From NCBI GenBank assembly GCA_047626725.1, contig JBLHSG010000003.1, positions 88,812 through 152,811 of the forward strand: a stretch of DNA of 64,000 nucleotides, read 5' to 3'. The notes under the pieces were generated by a model, which saw only the letters and a list, made by a program, of their open reading frames with translations, searched no databases and was not told the DNA's origin. Numbering within the stretch: position 1 is the first letter of the stretch; every line of letters begins with the position of its first letter. A program made the position numbers and the translations under genes. The DNA comes from Ascidiaceihabitans sp034111945. GTDB lineage: Bacteria > Pseudomonadota > Alphaproteobacteria > Rhodobacterales > Rhodobacteraceae. This document shows positions 7,829 through 16,759 of the stretch, piece after piece.

Positions 7829-8452
7829 CTAGACCTGTGAAACGCCCACCGCATCAAGCGTTTCCAAGACACGTTCGTATTTGGCTTTGTCACCGATCAA
7901 CACACCGGAAGACACGATTTCAACCTCAAAGCCGCGCCGCCGTGCCGCTTGGGCAGTGATGGCGACACAGTAGTTCCCGTCGAGGCCAAGAACGCGTAAT
8001 TTGCCGATGTCCAGCCATTTCAACATTGCGTCAAGTTCACCCGTTTCAAACGCATCTTGGACCCGCTTTACCAAAACGTGGTCTGACAAACCAACAAAGG
8101 GTGGTGCCAGTTCTGTGCCATTAGATCCCGCAATCGCGTCACCATTCATCATCAGTTTTGCAACAATTTTAGTAGATGGAATTGACCATTCCTGGCGCAA
8201 GGCAATGACCGGAACACCGGCACTTTTTGCACGTGACACTTCGGTCTTGATGACCTGTTCCACCTTGGCCTTGGTCGCCGCATCATACTGATCACTGTCC
8301 CAAAACACCGTTTGCAGGTCGATCAATAGCACAGCGGTGTTTGGTCGTTTCCCGATGACTGGCCCACGGCTGACACGCCCTATGCGCCAGACCCCGATAC
8401 CAGTCCAAACAACAAATCCGACAAGTGCGGCACCCAAAAGGTACAAAATCAC
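7829..8452 (-). CDS. Membrane-anchored isochorismatase-like cysteine hydrolase
   Basis: A 207-residue protein. Residues 1-22 form a transmembrane segment (ILYLLGAALVGFVVWTGIGV), followed by an isochorismatase-like hydrolase domain. The catalytic triad fits Asp45 (LLIDLQ), Lys129 (VLVKRVQDAF) and Cys162 (GLDGNYCVAITAQ). Family members hydrolyse amides or vinyl ethers (nicotinamidase, isochorismatase, N-carbamoyl hydrolases). An N-terminal anchor is unusual for the family. It overlaps the upstream MarR gene by ATGA, so it should be under that regulator. Substrate unknown. Confidence 0.82.
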   Translation of the reverse strand: MILYLLGAALVGFVVWTGIGVWRIGRVSRGPVIGKRPNTAVLLIDLQTVFWDSDQYDAATKAKVEQVIKTEVSRAKSAGVPVIALRQEWSIPSTKIVAKLMMNGDAIAGSNGTELAPPFVGLSDHVLVKRVQDAFETGELDAMLKWLDIGKLRVLGLDGNYCVAITAQAARRRGFEVEIVSSGVLIGDKAKYERVLETLDAVGVSQV

Positions 8453-8901
8453 GACTGCTCCTTTTTTTCATCCGCTTGCAACGCTGTCAGCAAATCGGAC
8501 ATCAATTTGTGAGCGTCATCAATCTTGGATTCATCAAAGTTTACGGCGAGGTCACTTACGATATTTTGCTCAAACGACATGACGCGATCGATCAACTGAT
8601 CACCCGTTTCGGTCAGGGCAATCAGCACGGATTTTTGGTGGCGCGGATTGGGCATTTTTTGCGTGAAGCCTTGCGCGATTGTTTCATTAACCATGACCTG
8701 CACGTACTGGCGATTGATGTGCAAATGGCTGGCGATTTCGGGAACTGACAGGCTGCCGTGGTGGGCGATCACCTCAAGAACGGCACGCATCCGAACGGTC
8801 AGACCGGTGCCGCCAAGGTTTCGTTCCACCAATGTTTCAGCCGCCTGCATCAGTGGGCGTGACATCCAAATGAGCTGATAAAGTTGATCTGATTTATTCA
8901 T
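8449..8901 (-). CDS. MarR-family transcriptional regulator
   Basis: A winged-helix protein of 150 residues. The recognition part reads SVPEIASHLHINRQYVQVMV, then the wing with PNPRHQKSVLIALTETG, flanked by dimerisation helices. It is the first gene of a two-gene operon with the hydrolase at 7829-8452. A palindrome over its start codon suggests autorepression. MarR proteins often sense phenolics or oxidants; the ligand here is not known. Confidence 0.9.
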   Translation of the reverse strand: MNKSDQLYQLIWMSRPLMQAAETLVERNLGGTGLTVRMRAVLEVIAHHGSLSVPEIASHLHINRQYVQVMVNETIAQGFTQKMPNPRHQKSVLIALTETGDQLIDRVMSFEQNIVSDLAVNFDESKIDDAHKLMSDLLTALQADEKKEQS

Positions 8902-8918
8902 GACAATCTTAATGTCAT
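8900..8918. promoter_or_regulatory. Candidate MarR operator over the marR start codon
   Basis: The palindrome ATGACA (8900-8905) / TGTCAT (8913-8918) with a 7-bp centre overlaps the start codon of the MarR gene. This spacing is typical of MarR-dimer sites and would let the protein block its own operon. A further TGTCA lies downstream near 8933. Confidence 0.5.
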
Positions 8919-8990
8919 AACGACACCATACATGTCAATAATTTTAACACCCGCTTTGGCCCGTTCTGCATGCATCTAACGTCTGAAAAA

Positions 8991-9884
8991 TCAGGCCCGA
9001 CCAACCTTCCAAATGTCGAGAAGGGACATCGAAATCTCGTCTTTTACATCGGCATAAATCGCAACTTTTAGCGTTTCTTTGCCAAGGCTATCACCAAGTG
9101 AAATCAGATCGCCGTTTTCGATTTCACGGTAGGCCATGCTGTAAGGCAACCAGCCAATACCGATACCTTTTAGAACCATCTCCTTGATACCACTGGAAAA
9201 AGCCGTCTCGCAGGCAGGGTTCGAGGAAAACTGTGGCGTCCCGAAAGGTCGTTCTTGAGCGTTCAGAACTTCACCAAAATAACTGTCATCCGGGTAAACG
9301 ATCGCAGGTGTTCTGGCCGGGATTTCGCCGTTGGCTTTTACCGAATACCGCAACGGGCCACCAACCACGGGAACCAAATAATCGATGCCCCACAGTTCGC
9401 GCCGGATGCTTGCCCCAAAGGGCAAGGGCGTCGCGCTTTCGGCCTCGTAACACAGCAGCATACTGGTATCGCCGCGCAAAAACATGGTGACGCAATCGCG
9501 CAAATTTCCTGCGCGCAGACGAAATTTAACCGCTGGAAACGACTGCTTTGCGCGTAATGCCATGTCCGGAAACGTCGAAAAAACCGGGGCATGCTGCGCG
9601 GCAATCGACACGGTTGAACTGGCCGGATCAAAGTGGGCAATTCGACTGCGCAAATCCCTAATTCGGGTCACCAACGCACGAATTTCAGCCTCGTTCGAGG
9701 CCAGCGCCGGACTGATATCAACCCTGTTTGTGCCTCGGTCCAAAACATCCACCCCCAACCAGTCTTCGAAGCTGCGGATGCGTCTTGAAAACGCAGGCTG
9801 CGTGATGTTGCGCCGCGCGGCTGCACGGGTCAAATTGTCTTCCTCCAGCAGCACAAGCACGTCGTCCAACCATTGCATATCCAT
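8991..9884 (-). CDS. LysR-family transcriptional regulator (next to the cysteate/sulfonate operon)
   Basis: A 297-residue LysR protein. The N-terminal helix-turn-helix is NLTRAAARRNITQPAFSRRI, followed by a two-lobed effector domain. The ATG at 9884 is chosen over one at 9905 because GGGGAGA lies six bases upstream. The gene is divergent from the CuyA-like gene at 10000 across a 115-bp gap, the usual layout of a LysR activator and its target. The likely inducer is the transported or degraded substrate of that operon. Confidence 0.9.
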   Translation of the reverse strand: MDMQWLDDVLVLLEEDNLTRAAARRNITQPAFSRRIRSFEDWLGVDVLDRGTNRVDISPALASNEAEIRALVTRIRDLRSRIAHFDPASSTVSIAAQHAPVFSTFPDMALRAKQSFPAVKFRLRAGNLRDCVTMFLRGDTSMLLCYEAESATPLPFGASIRRELWGIDYLVPVVGGPLRYSVKANGEIPARTPAIVYPDDSYFGEVLNAQERPFGTPQFSSNPACETAFSSGIKEMVLKGIGIGWLPYSMAYREIENGDLISLGDSLGKETLKVAIYADVKDEISMSLLDIWKVGRA

Positions 9885-9999
9885 CGAAAATCTCCCCCTG
9901 CTCAAACAATAAGTATGGGTAGCCTAACAAAAAAGCATTATTTTTCTGGGTGGCTATTGGCGAAGCTTTGGCTGGACTCAAAGTGAAGGATTCCTTGGC

Positions 10000-11094
10000 G
10001 TGACTGCAACCGATCAAAAACCTGACCTCGAAACCGCGATTTCCCCTGAAATGACCATCAGCCTGTGCAAGGAGCTGTCCATTGCGCTGGCGAAGTTTCC
10101 AAAGGTTCGCCTAGGCCATCTGCCAACGCCATTGGAACCAATGGATCGGCTCAGCGAGATCCTTGGCGGTCCGCGTCTTTGGGTCAAACGCGACGATTGC
10201 ACGGGGTTGTCTTCGGGCGGCAACAAGACGCGAAAACTGGAATTTCTGATGGCAGATGCGCAGCAAAAAGGCGCGGACACGATCATCACGCAAGGGGCGA
10301 CGCAATCCAACCACGCGCGCCAAACGACGGCTGCAGCGGCCAAGTTGGGCATGGGCTGTCACATCTTGCTCGAGGATCGAACCGGATCGAACGACCCGAG
10401 TTACATTTTGAATGGCAACGTCTTGCTGGATCAATTGCACGGCGCATCGATTTCAAAGCGCGGCAGCGGTGCAGACATGAACGCCGAAATGGAGATCCTT
10501 GCCAAAAAACTGACGGCTGAAGGCAAGCACCCCTACATTATTCCAGGCGGTGGTTCTAACCCGATCGGTGCCTTGGGTTACGTAAATTGCGCCCGTGAAT
10601 TGGCGGAACAGGCGGCCAATACCGGTCTAAAAATCGACGCCTTGGTGCACGCAACCGGCAGCGCGGGCACACAAGCCGGGCTGGTCACTGGATTGGCTGC
10701 GATCAAAAGCGACATTCATTTGTTGGGCATCGGCGTGCGCGCCCCGCAAGAAAAACAAGAACAAATGGTTTTTGACCTCGCGACCAAGACCGCCGCGCAT
10801 CTGGACACTGGCCTGGTAATCCCGCGCGATCATGTGCGCGCGAACTGCAACTACGTCGGCGCGGGTTACGGCCTGCCAACGGATGGCATGATCAAGGCAA
10901 TCAAACTGCTGGCTCAATCCGAAGGGCTTTTGTTCGATCCCGTCTATTCGGGCAAGGGGCTGGATGGCCTGATTGATCAGGTTCGCGACGGGTATTTCGA
11001 CGGCATGGACAACGTCGTTTTTCTGCACACCGGCGGAAGTGCCGCCCTGTTTGGCTATCCCGACACCTTCGATTTGCCCGGCTACACCGACTAA
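10000..11094 (+). CDS. cuyA: L-cysteate sulfo-lyase / D-cysteine desulfhydrase family PLP enzyme (CuyA-like)
   Basis: A fold-type II PLP enzyme of 364 residues. The PLP lysine is Lys76 in SSGGNKTRKLEF, followed by QGATQSNHARQT and the phosphate loop ATGSAGTQAGL. The whole pattern (WVKRDDCTGL, LHTGGSAALFGY) is that of CuyA/D-cysteine desulfhydrase proteins, which remove sulfite from L-cysteate or sulfide from D-cysteine, giving pyruvate and ammonium. I take the GTG at 10000 as start, with AAGGA nine bases upstream; this gives an N-terminal extension of about 30 residues, and an ATG at 10051 is an alternative. The gene leads an operon with a ProXVW-type transporter. Sequence alone does not separate sulfo-lyase from desulfhydrase; the transporter and LysR context favour a sulfonate substrate. 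Confidence 0.78.
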   Translation: MTATDQKPDLETAISPEMTISLCKELSIALAKFPKVRLGHLPTPLEPMDRLSEILGGPRLWVKRDDCTGLSSGGNKTRKLEFLMADAQQKGADTIITQGATQSNHARQTTAAAAKLGMGCHILLEDRTGSNDPSYILNGNVLLDQLHGASISKRGSGADMNAEMEILAKKLTAEGKHPYIIPGGGSNPIGALGYVNCARELAEQAANTGLKIDALVHATGSAGTQAGLVTGLAAIKSDIHLLGIGVRAPQEKQEQMVFDLATKTAAHLDTGLVIPRDHVRANCNYVGAGYGLPTDGMIKAIKLLAQSEGLLFDPVYSGKGLDGLIDQVRDGYFDGMDNVVFLHTGGSAALFGYPDTFDLPGYTD

Positions 11095-11128
11095 TAAATA
11101 ATAAACCACCGACAAGGAGACGAAACAA

Positions 11129-12088
11129 ATGTCATTTAGAAACAAACTACTAACAGCCACCCTGCTCACGGCCATCAGCGCACCTGCGTTTGCTGAAGAT
11201 GTCAAAATCGGCGTACCAACATGGACGGGCGCGCAGGCGATTGCGAACGTTTTGGGCGCTGTGGTCGAAATGCGGATTGGCGGCACGGTCGAATTTGTGC
11301 CCGGCAACAACGCGACGATCTTTCAAGCAATGGACCAAGGCAAAGGCGATATCGACGTGCATCCCGACGTCTGGCTCCCGAACCAAGAAAGCTTTACCAA
11401 AGAATACGTAGACGGCGCGGGCACAGTCACGTTGGCCCCCAATTCCTATGCCGGTAACCAAGGGTTTTGCGTTTCCAAAGATTTTGCCGCAGCCAATGAC
11501 ATCACCGATATTGCCGATTTGGGTCGCCCCGATGTTGCGGCATTGATGGACAGCGACGGCAACGGCAAAGGCGAAATGTGGATTGGCGCACCCGGTTGGG
11601 CGTCAGCAAACGTGAACGAAGTCAAAGTGCGCGACTACGGATTGCTCGACTTTATTGAACCGATCCGCGCCGAAGAAAGCGTAAAAACGGCCCGCATCAA
11701 AGATTCAATCGCGAAAGGCGAAGGCTATGCGTTTTACTGCTACGAACCGCACGCCGTTTGGTACATGTTTGACGTAACCATGTTGACTGAACCAACATTT
11801 GATCCCGCAAAATACACGATGATCCAGCCATCAGACGACGCCGATTGGTACGAAAAATCCAGCGTCTCGACCAAGGATGATTTGAAAGAAGTACAAATCG
11901 CGTGGTCCAATTCACTGGCTGATCGATCCCCTGCGATCACCGAATTCTTTGAACGCTTTTCATTGACCGCCGATGACGTCAGCAATTTTGCTTTTGAAAT
12001 CAGCGGCAAAGGACGTGATCCAGCCGAAGTCGCACGCGAATGGGTTGAAGCAAATCCAGACCGCGTCGACGCATGGCTTGGCCTGTAA
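11129..12088 (+). CDS. ProX/OpuAC-type ABC transporter substrate-binding protein
   Basis: A 319-residue periplasmic protein. A signal peptide ends about residue 22 (LTAISAPAFA before EDVKIGVPTW). The mature part has the glycine-betaine-binding-protein layout, with several tryptophans and tyrosines that would line a cage for a cationic or zwitterionic ligand (VPTWTG, DVWLPNQ, CYEPHAVWYMF). It lies 34 bp after the CuyA-like gene and is followed by a terminator-like hairpin before the ATPase gene. The family usually binds betaine, choline or proline betaine; the operon suggests a sulfonated amino compound, which is inference. Confidence 0.85.
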   Translation: MSFRNKLLTATLLTAISAPAFAEDVKIGVPTWTGAQAIANVLGAVVEMRIGGTVEFVPGNNATIFQAMDQGKGDIDVHPDVWLPNQESFTKEYVDGAGTVTLAPNSYAGNQGFCVSKDFAAANDITDIADLGRPDVAALMDSDGNGKGEMWIGAPGWASANVNEVKVRDYGLLDFIEPIRAEESVKTARIKDSIAKGEGYAFYCYEPHAVWYMFDVTMLTEPTFDPAKYTMIQPSDDADWYEKSSVSTKDDLKEVQIAWSNSLADRSPAITEFFERFSLTADDVSNFAFEISGKGRDPAEVAREWVEANPDRVDAWLGL

Positions 12089-12107
12089 ACCACTCTCTCT
12101 GAAACTT

Positions 12108-12141
12108 GCTGGCCCTGATGTGATTGGGGCCAGCCTTTTTT
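12108..12141 (+). terminator. Intra-operon terminator/attenuator after the binding-protein gene
   Basis: GCTGGCCC (12108-12115) pairs with GGGCCAGC (12127-12134), followed by C and six T (12136-12141). It lies between the binding-protein and ATPase genes and would give more binding protein than membrane components. Confidence 0.75.
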
Positions 12142-12184
12142 CTATCACCCGGTGACATGCCCACATCACGGAACGATATCCTTC

Positions 12185-13240
12185 ATGAGCGAAGCCCCCT
12201 TAATCGAAATTTCCAATGTCTGGAAAATCTTTGGCGCCAAGCCTGACGTTGCTTTGCGCGCCATCCGAGAAGAGGGTTTGGACAAGGCGCAAGTGCTGGC
12301 CAAACACAACGCAGTTGTCGGTGTCGCAGACGTCAGCCTGTCCGTTAATCGGGGTGAAATTTTCTGCATTATGGGCCTGTCTGGCAGCGGAAAATCAACG
12401 CTTGTGCGCCATTTTAATCGCCTGCTTGAACCAACAGATGGCAAAATTTTAGTCGAAGGCGTCGATGTGATGGGCCTTGGCACCAAGGACTTACAGAACT
12501 TTCGCAACCGCAAGATTGGCATGGTTTTTCAGAACTTTGCCCTGATGCCGCACCGTTCCGTTTTGGACAATGTTGCGATGCCATTAGAAATCAGACAGGT
12601 CAGCAAAAACGAACGTATGCGGCAGGCCGCCGCCATCCTTGATATTGTCGATCTGGGCGCGTGGGGTGCGAAATTTGCCCATGAACTATCGGGCGGAATG
12701 CAGCAGCGTGTCGGCCTTGCCCGTGCCTTGGCTGCGAACCCTGATGTTTTGCTGATGGACGAACCGTTTAGCGCGCTGGATCCGTTGATCCGGCGGCAAT
12801 TGCAGGACGAATTTATTCGCCTCTCAAAGATCCTGAAAAAGACCACAGTTTTTATCACTCATGACTTGGATGAAGCCGTGCGCATCGGCGATCGTATCGC
12901 AATTATGCGTGATGGCCGGCTGGTTCAGACCGGCACCGCAGAAGAAATTGTGATGAACCCTGCTGATGATTATGTCGCTGATTTTGTTGCAGGAATTTCG
13001 CGTCTCAAGGTTGTGCATGCCCACGCGATTATGCAGCCCATCGAACCTTACGTGAAACGTACTGGCCCGCTTGGCACCGACACGCCGCGGGTGACACCTG
13101 ATGAAACGCTCAGCACACTCATCAACCTCGCCATTGATCACGAGAGCGCAATTTTAGTGTCTCAAGACAATAAAGACATCGGCGTGATCACCCGCACCGA
13201 TATTCTACGCACCGTTGTTGAAGGAACAGAAATGTCATGA
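12185..13240 (+). CDS. ProV-type ABC transporter ATP-binding protein
   Basis: A 351-residue ATPase. Walker A is GLSGSGKST, the signature LSGGMQQRVGLARAL, and Walker B DVLLMDEPFSALDP with the switch ITHDLDEAV. A regulatory tail carries a CBS-like piece, IGVITRTDILRTVVEG, as in osmoprotectant transporters. The start at 12185 (MSEAPLIEIS) is preferred over the ATG at 12152, which would add an unlike leader. It overlaps the permease gene by ATGA. Together with the neighbouring genes it forms a ProXVW-type importer. Confidence 0.88.
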   Translation: MSEAPLIEISNVWKIFGAKPDVALRAIREEGLDKAQVLAKHNAVVGVADVSLSVNRGEIFCIMGLSGSGKSTLVRHFNRLLEPTDGKILVEGVDVMGLGTKDLQNFRNRKIGMVFQNFALMPHRSVLDNVAMPLEIRQVSKNERMRQAAAILDIVDLGAWGAKFAHELSGGMQQRVGLARALAANPDVLLMDEPFSALDPLIRRQLQDEFIRLSKILKKTTVFITHDLDEAVRIGDRIAIMRDGRLVQTGTAEEIVMNPADDYVADFVAGISRLKVVHAHAIMQPIEPYVKRTGPLGTDTPRVTPDETLSTLINLAIDHESAILVSQDNKDIGVITRTDILRTVVEGTEMS

Positions 13241-14778
13241 CCGAAGCAACGCAAAACCCGCTAGAAGCCACCGATACCGAAGCCGCGATTGCCTACGCAT
13301 CCGAACGCCGCGACAACATCCGCACCTTTGTGCGCACCAACCCCGACTACTACATCGCGCAGTTCGACAAGATCGGCGAAAGTTCAAAGTTCACCGCGAC
13401 GTTCAACATGTTTGCGGGGTTGTTTGGGCCGGTCTGGTACGGCGCGCGCGGGTTGTGGTCGTGGGCTTTGCCGTTTTTAATTATCGAAACTCTGGCCCTT
13501 GTCCAAATCGCGCGCGGCCTGTTTGGCGATTTGGCAGCAGACGCGTTCAAGCGGATCGCATCAATCGAAGGCACGCTTGAATTACGCCGCCAACAACTGG
13601 CAGCTGCCATCGAAAGCGGGTCAGAAAAGGTCGATGTTTACAAGCGAACCGTCGCATCCCTTGAGGCGGCAATTGGCGGTATCCGCGCAGACGCCGTGGC
13701 CCTGTCAGAACAAGGAACATGGATCGCGTTAACCGGCCTCGCCATACTGGTAGTCATCAAAGGCGTTCAGGCAACTGTCGCCAACTGGGCCCTGGAATCG
13801 CGATTTTCCGAGTGGCTGTCTGATCGTACTGTGCGGTCCGGATTGCCCATCTCACAGATCATATTCAGCACCGTTTTTATGGCTCTGATCGCCGTCGCCG
13901 CCATGCTGCACTACAGCCTGCCCGATCATTTCAAGCTGCTAAGTCAATTTCCAACAAACCCTGAATACCGCTTGGATAGCATCGCCAAAGTCGAGACATT
14001 CTTTGCCTTTGCCGTGTCCAATGGCGAGGTGCTGTTCGACTTTATCACCTACGGCATCCGCCTGATCCTTGACGCGCTGGAACTGATATTTGTCAGCACA
14101 CCTTGGATTGTTGTTGCCAGCCTGATCGTGTTGCTGACGTGGTTGACCGCAGGCGTGCGCACCGCGGTTTGGTCGGGGGCATTCTTGGCCTACATCGGCC
14201 TATTGGGGTTCTGGGAAAAGGCGATGACGACCTTGGCTTTGCTTGGCACTGCTGCGTGTTTATCAATCCTGATCGGCATTCCTTTGGGCATGTTTTGTGC
14301 GCGCCGCCACCGGTTTTACGCGATCATCCAACCGATTATGGATTTCATGCAAACGATGCCTGCTTTTGTCTTTATGATTCCGGTGATTGCATTTTTTGGC
14401 ACGGGCAAACCGGCGGCGGTTGTCACAACGATGATCTTTGGCGGCACGCCTGTTGTCAGGCTGACTGTTTTGGGGTTGCGCGGTGTGCCCGATAGCGTTC
14501 GTGAGGCCGCGATTTCGTTCGGCGCAAACAAGTGGTATTTACTGACCCGCGTCGATCTCCCCCTTGCCAGCCCATCGATCCGCGCGGGCATCAATCAGAC
14601 GATCATGCTGTCGCTGGCCATGGTGGTTGTCGCGTCGTTGATCGGGGCAAAGGGTTTGGGCGAAGACGTTCTAGAAGCCCTGCAATACGCCAACGTCGGC
14701 CAGGGAATTCTTGCCGGATTTGCCATTCTATTCTGCGCCATGATCCTTGATCGCATTGTCCAAGGGAAACGCAAATAA
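13237..14778 (+). CDS. ProW-type ABC transporter permease with unusual N-terminal extension
   Basis: A permease of 513 residues; ProW proteins are usually about 280-390. The C-terminal half (about 280-513) is a normal betaine-type permease with the EAA loop REAAISFGANKWYLLTRVDL. The N-terminal part is odd. Residues 30-100 contain FGPVWYGARGLWSWALPFLI, which resembles DUF2628-type membrane segments. Residues 105-160 look like a coiled coil (RIASIEGTLELRRQQLAAAI). More membrane segments follow before the permease core. The gene overlaps the ATPase gene by ATGA and ends 17 bp before a convergent gene. The extra domain may sense or couple to something, but no function can be read from it. Confidence 0.85.
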   Translation: MTEATQNPLEATDTEAAIAYASERRDNIRTFVRTNPDYYIAQFDKIGESSKFTATFNMFAGLFGPVWYGARGLWSWALPFLIIETLALVQIARGLFGDLAADAFKRIASIEGTLELRRQQLAAAIESGSEKVDVYKRTVASLEAAIGGIRADAVALSEQGTWIALTGLAILVVIKGVQATVANWALESRFSEWLSDRTVRSGLPISQIIFSTVFMALIAVAAMLHYSLPDHFKLLSQFPTNPEYRLDSIAKVETFFAFAVSNGEVLFDFITYGIRLILDALELIFVSTPWIVVASLIVLLTWLTAGVRTAVWSGAFLAYIGLLGFWEKAMTTLALLGTAACLSILIGIPLGMFCARRHRFYAIIQPIMDFMQTMPAFVFMIPVIAFFGTGKPAAVVTTMIFGGTPVVRLTVLGLRGVPDSVREAAISFGANKWYLLTRVDLPLASPSIRAGINQTIMLSLAMVVVASLIGAKGLGEDVLEALQYANVGQGILAGFAILFCAMILDRIVQGKRK

Positions 14779-14795
14779 CACCGGGGGCGTGACAG

Positions 14796-15830
14796 CTAGG
14801 TTGCGAGTTCTGGATGCAAGTAGGCTTCGGGATACGGCATCGGGTGGAACGGCCCCAATGGGACAACGTTGTTCCAAGACCGGCCAAAATACCCTTGGCG
14901 GCAGTGAACAAGTGAATTGCTTTGCGCCATTCCAGGCAGCGCATACACGCGGCAAAGCCAACGCCACAGGTGGGGATAATCCAGAATTCTGGCCCCATTC
15001 AATTTCATGCGCACATAATAGACCGGATCATGGCGATACAACGTTGGGAAAAGACGCAAGTCAGCTTCAGTGAAATGTTCGCTTGTCAGAAAGGGGCGGT
15101 TATCCGTCGCAAGCCGTGTTTCGAGCGCACCAAGCCTGTCAAAGTATGTCGTGAACGCCGCAGCATAAATCGCCTGATCCGACGAAAACCCGGCTTTGTA
15201 CGCGCCGTTGTTTATGCCCACATAGATCTGTTCGTTCAGCGTATCTATGTCTTGGCGCAACGCGGCGTGTTCGTCCCCCAATGGGTACAAATCGGGTCGC
15301 GTTGCATCAGCCATGGCACTGCCCAGCGCGCCAGCCTGCGCGTTTAGCATTCGGATGATTTCAGCACTCTCGTTTGTCACGATCCGCTTGGTTTTTTTGT
15401 CATACAAAATCGGAACTGACGCTTCTTCAGACCCTTCGGCCCCGTAGATTTGTCTGGCCAGTCGATAGTTTTTTCCCGTCGCCGTTTCGCCTGTGCATTC
15501 GGGCAAAACCGCCCCTGTCAGCGATGCAATACGCGTCGGGTTAAATTCCCAGCGGTTCGGTTCAATCGGGTCGTCTTGATCCGTGCGATTGGGAAATGCC
15601 ACGTCCATTGTCACGCTGTCTTGCAGGCCCAAAACGTTGCGCGCGGCTGTCACGCGGTGGCACCACGGGCAATTGAACGCAACAAAAAGGTGATAGCGAT
15701 GCGGTTCAGCTGGGAAATCAGGATCTTCGCCCAACACAGAACGAAACCCGCTGACACCGCGCACGAATTCCCCTTTGGCGCGCCGTGCTGCAATGTCTGT
15801 TTGCGCCTCTTCTACCGAAGTTTTCTTCAC
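14796..15830 (-). CDS. Glutathione S-transferase family protein, glutathionyl-hydroquinone reductase type
   Basis: A 344-residue xi-class GST. An N-terminal thioredoxin-like domain holds the catalytic Cys54 in NCPWCHR, followed by VTNESAEIIRML, and a helical C-terminal domain has TYFDRLGALETRL and LFPTLYRHDPVYYVRMK. The xi class reduces glutathionyl-(hydro)quinones. The start is GTG at 15830 with a near-perfect AGGAGG six bases upstream. It is a single gene convergent with the transporter operon. A role in quinone or oxidant detoxification is known for the family; the physiological substrate here is unknown. Confidence 0.88.
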   Translation of the reverse strand: MKKTSVEEAQTDIAARRAKGEFVRGVSGFRSVLGEDPDFPAEPHRYHLFVAFNCPWCHRVTAARNVLGLQDSVTMDVAFPNRTDQDDPIEPNRWEFNPTRIASLTGAVLPECTGETATGKNYRLARQIYGAEGSEEASVPILYDKKTKRIVTNESAEIIRMLNAQAGALGSAMADATRPDLYPLGDEHAALRQDIDTLNEQIYVGINNGAYKAGFSSDQAIYAAAFTTYFDRLGALETRLATDNRPFLTSEHFTEADLRLFPTLYRHDPVYYVRMKLNGARILDYPHLWRWLCRVYALPGMAQSNSLVHCRQGYFGRSWNNVVPLGPFHPMPYPEAYLHPELAT

Positions 15831-15994
15831 GTCGCCCTCCTACATCACAACGCAAATGATGGCGTAGAATGATCAGCACCGCCAGTTCTTCTTTGTCGCG
15901 TCGGTGTCGAACCAAAAACGCACATAACGGCTGAGTATGCGAGAACCCGAAACGGCCTGTCAGGTTCCCGCAATCACTCATTTTCAGTCGCCGT

Positions 15995-16636
15995 TTAGTC
16001 GACGTGCGACACCATCGTATCCAGTGATTTGCGCACCTTTTTCATGGGCAACAACCAATCACCAGACGCATCGCGATACCCCAATGGCAACAAAACAACT
16101 GACCGCAATCCGCGCGCTTTTAGGCCCAGAATTTCATCAACTTTGCTAGGATCGAAACCTTCCATCGGGGTGCAATCGACTTCTTGTTCTGCGGCTGCAA
16201 CCATCGCAATGCCCAGCGCAATGTAGGCTTGGCGTGCAGCATGTGCATAATTAACCTGAGCATCACGCGGCACATAATTGGCTTTTAAATTGTCGTAATA
16301 CGCGTTCAACATCGGCAGATCACCGCGCTCTTGAATGTTCAATTCCGTGACCGCATCGATGCGCGCGTCAGTGTAATTGTCCCATGCGGCAAACACCAAA
16401 AGATGCGAACCATCGGTAATCTGCGCCTGATCGCTAGCAGCGGCGCGAATGTCGGTTAACTTTTCCGGATTGGTGACGACAATCAGTTCAAAAGGCTGGG
16501 TGCCGCTAGACGTTGGCGCAAGGCGGATTGCCTCGATAATGGTGTCGAGTTTGCCTTGGGGCACTGCCTTTTTCGGGTCCATTTTCTTAGTCGCGTAACG
16601 CCAGTTCAATTGCGTAATCAGGGTGCTGTCGGTCAT
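15995..16636 (-). CDS. NAD(P)H-dependent FMN nitroreductase family oxidoreductase
   Basis: A 213-residue nitroreductase-fold enzyme of the NfsB/DrgA type. The FMN-binding start is LNWRYATKKMDPKKAVP and the family segment is RLAPTSSGTQPFELIVV; the C-terminal flavin region is LPLGYRDASGDWL. Such enzymes reduce nitroaromatics, quinones or flavins. AGGAT lies seven bases before the ATG. It is divergent from an HxlR regulator, the usual partner for inducible nitroreductases. Confidence 0.88.
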   Translation of the reverse strand: MTDSTLITQLNWRYATKKMDPKKAVPQGKLDTIIEAIRLAPTSSGTQPFELIVVTNPEKLTDIRAAASDQAQITDGSHLLVFAAWDNYTDARIDAVTELNIQERGDLPMLNAYYDNLKANYVPRDAQVNYAHAARQAYIALGIAMVAAAEQEVDCTPMEGFDPSKVDEILGLKARGLRSVVLLPLGYRDASGDWLLPMKKVRKSLDTMVSHVD

Positions 16637-16759
16637 TGTTTGATCCTATTGTGGGCACTTCCGCAGTGCAGTATACTTTAGTAACCGAATACATAAGGGG
16701 AACTGGTCATCCCAACAAGTAGGCACAAAACTGAACCTCGGTAACACAAAGGGAACCGC

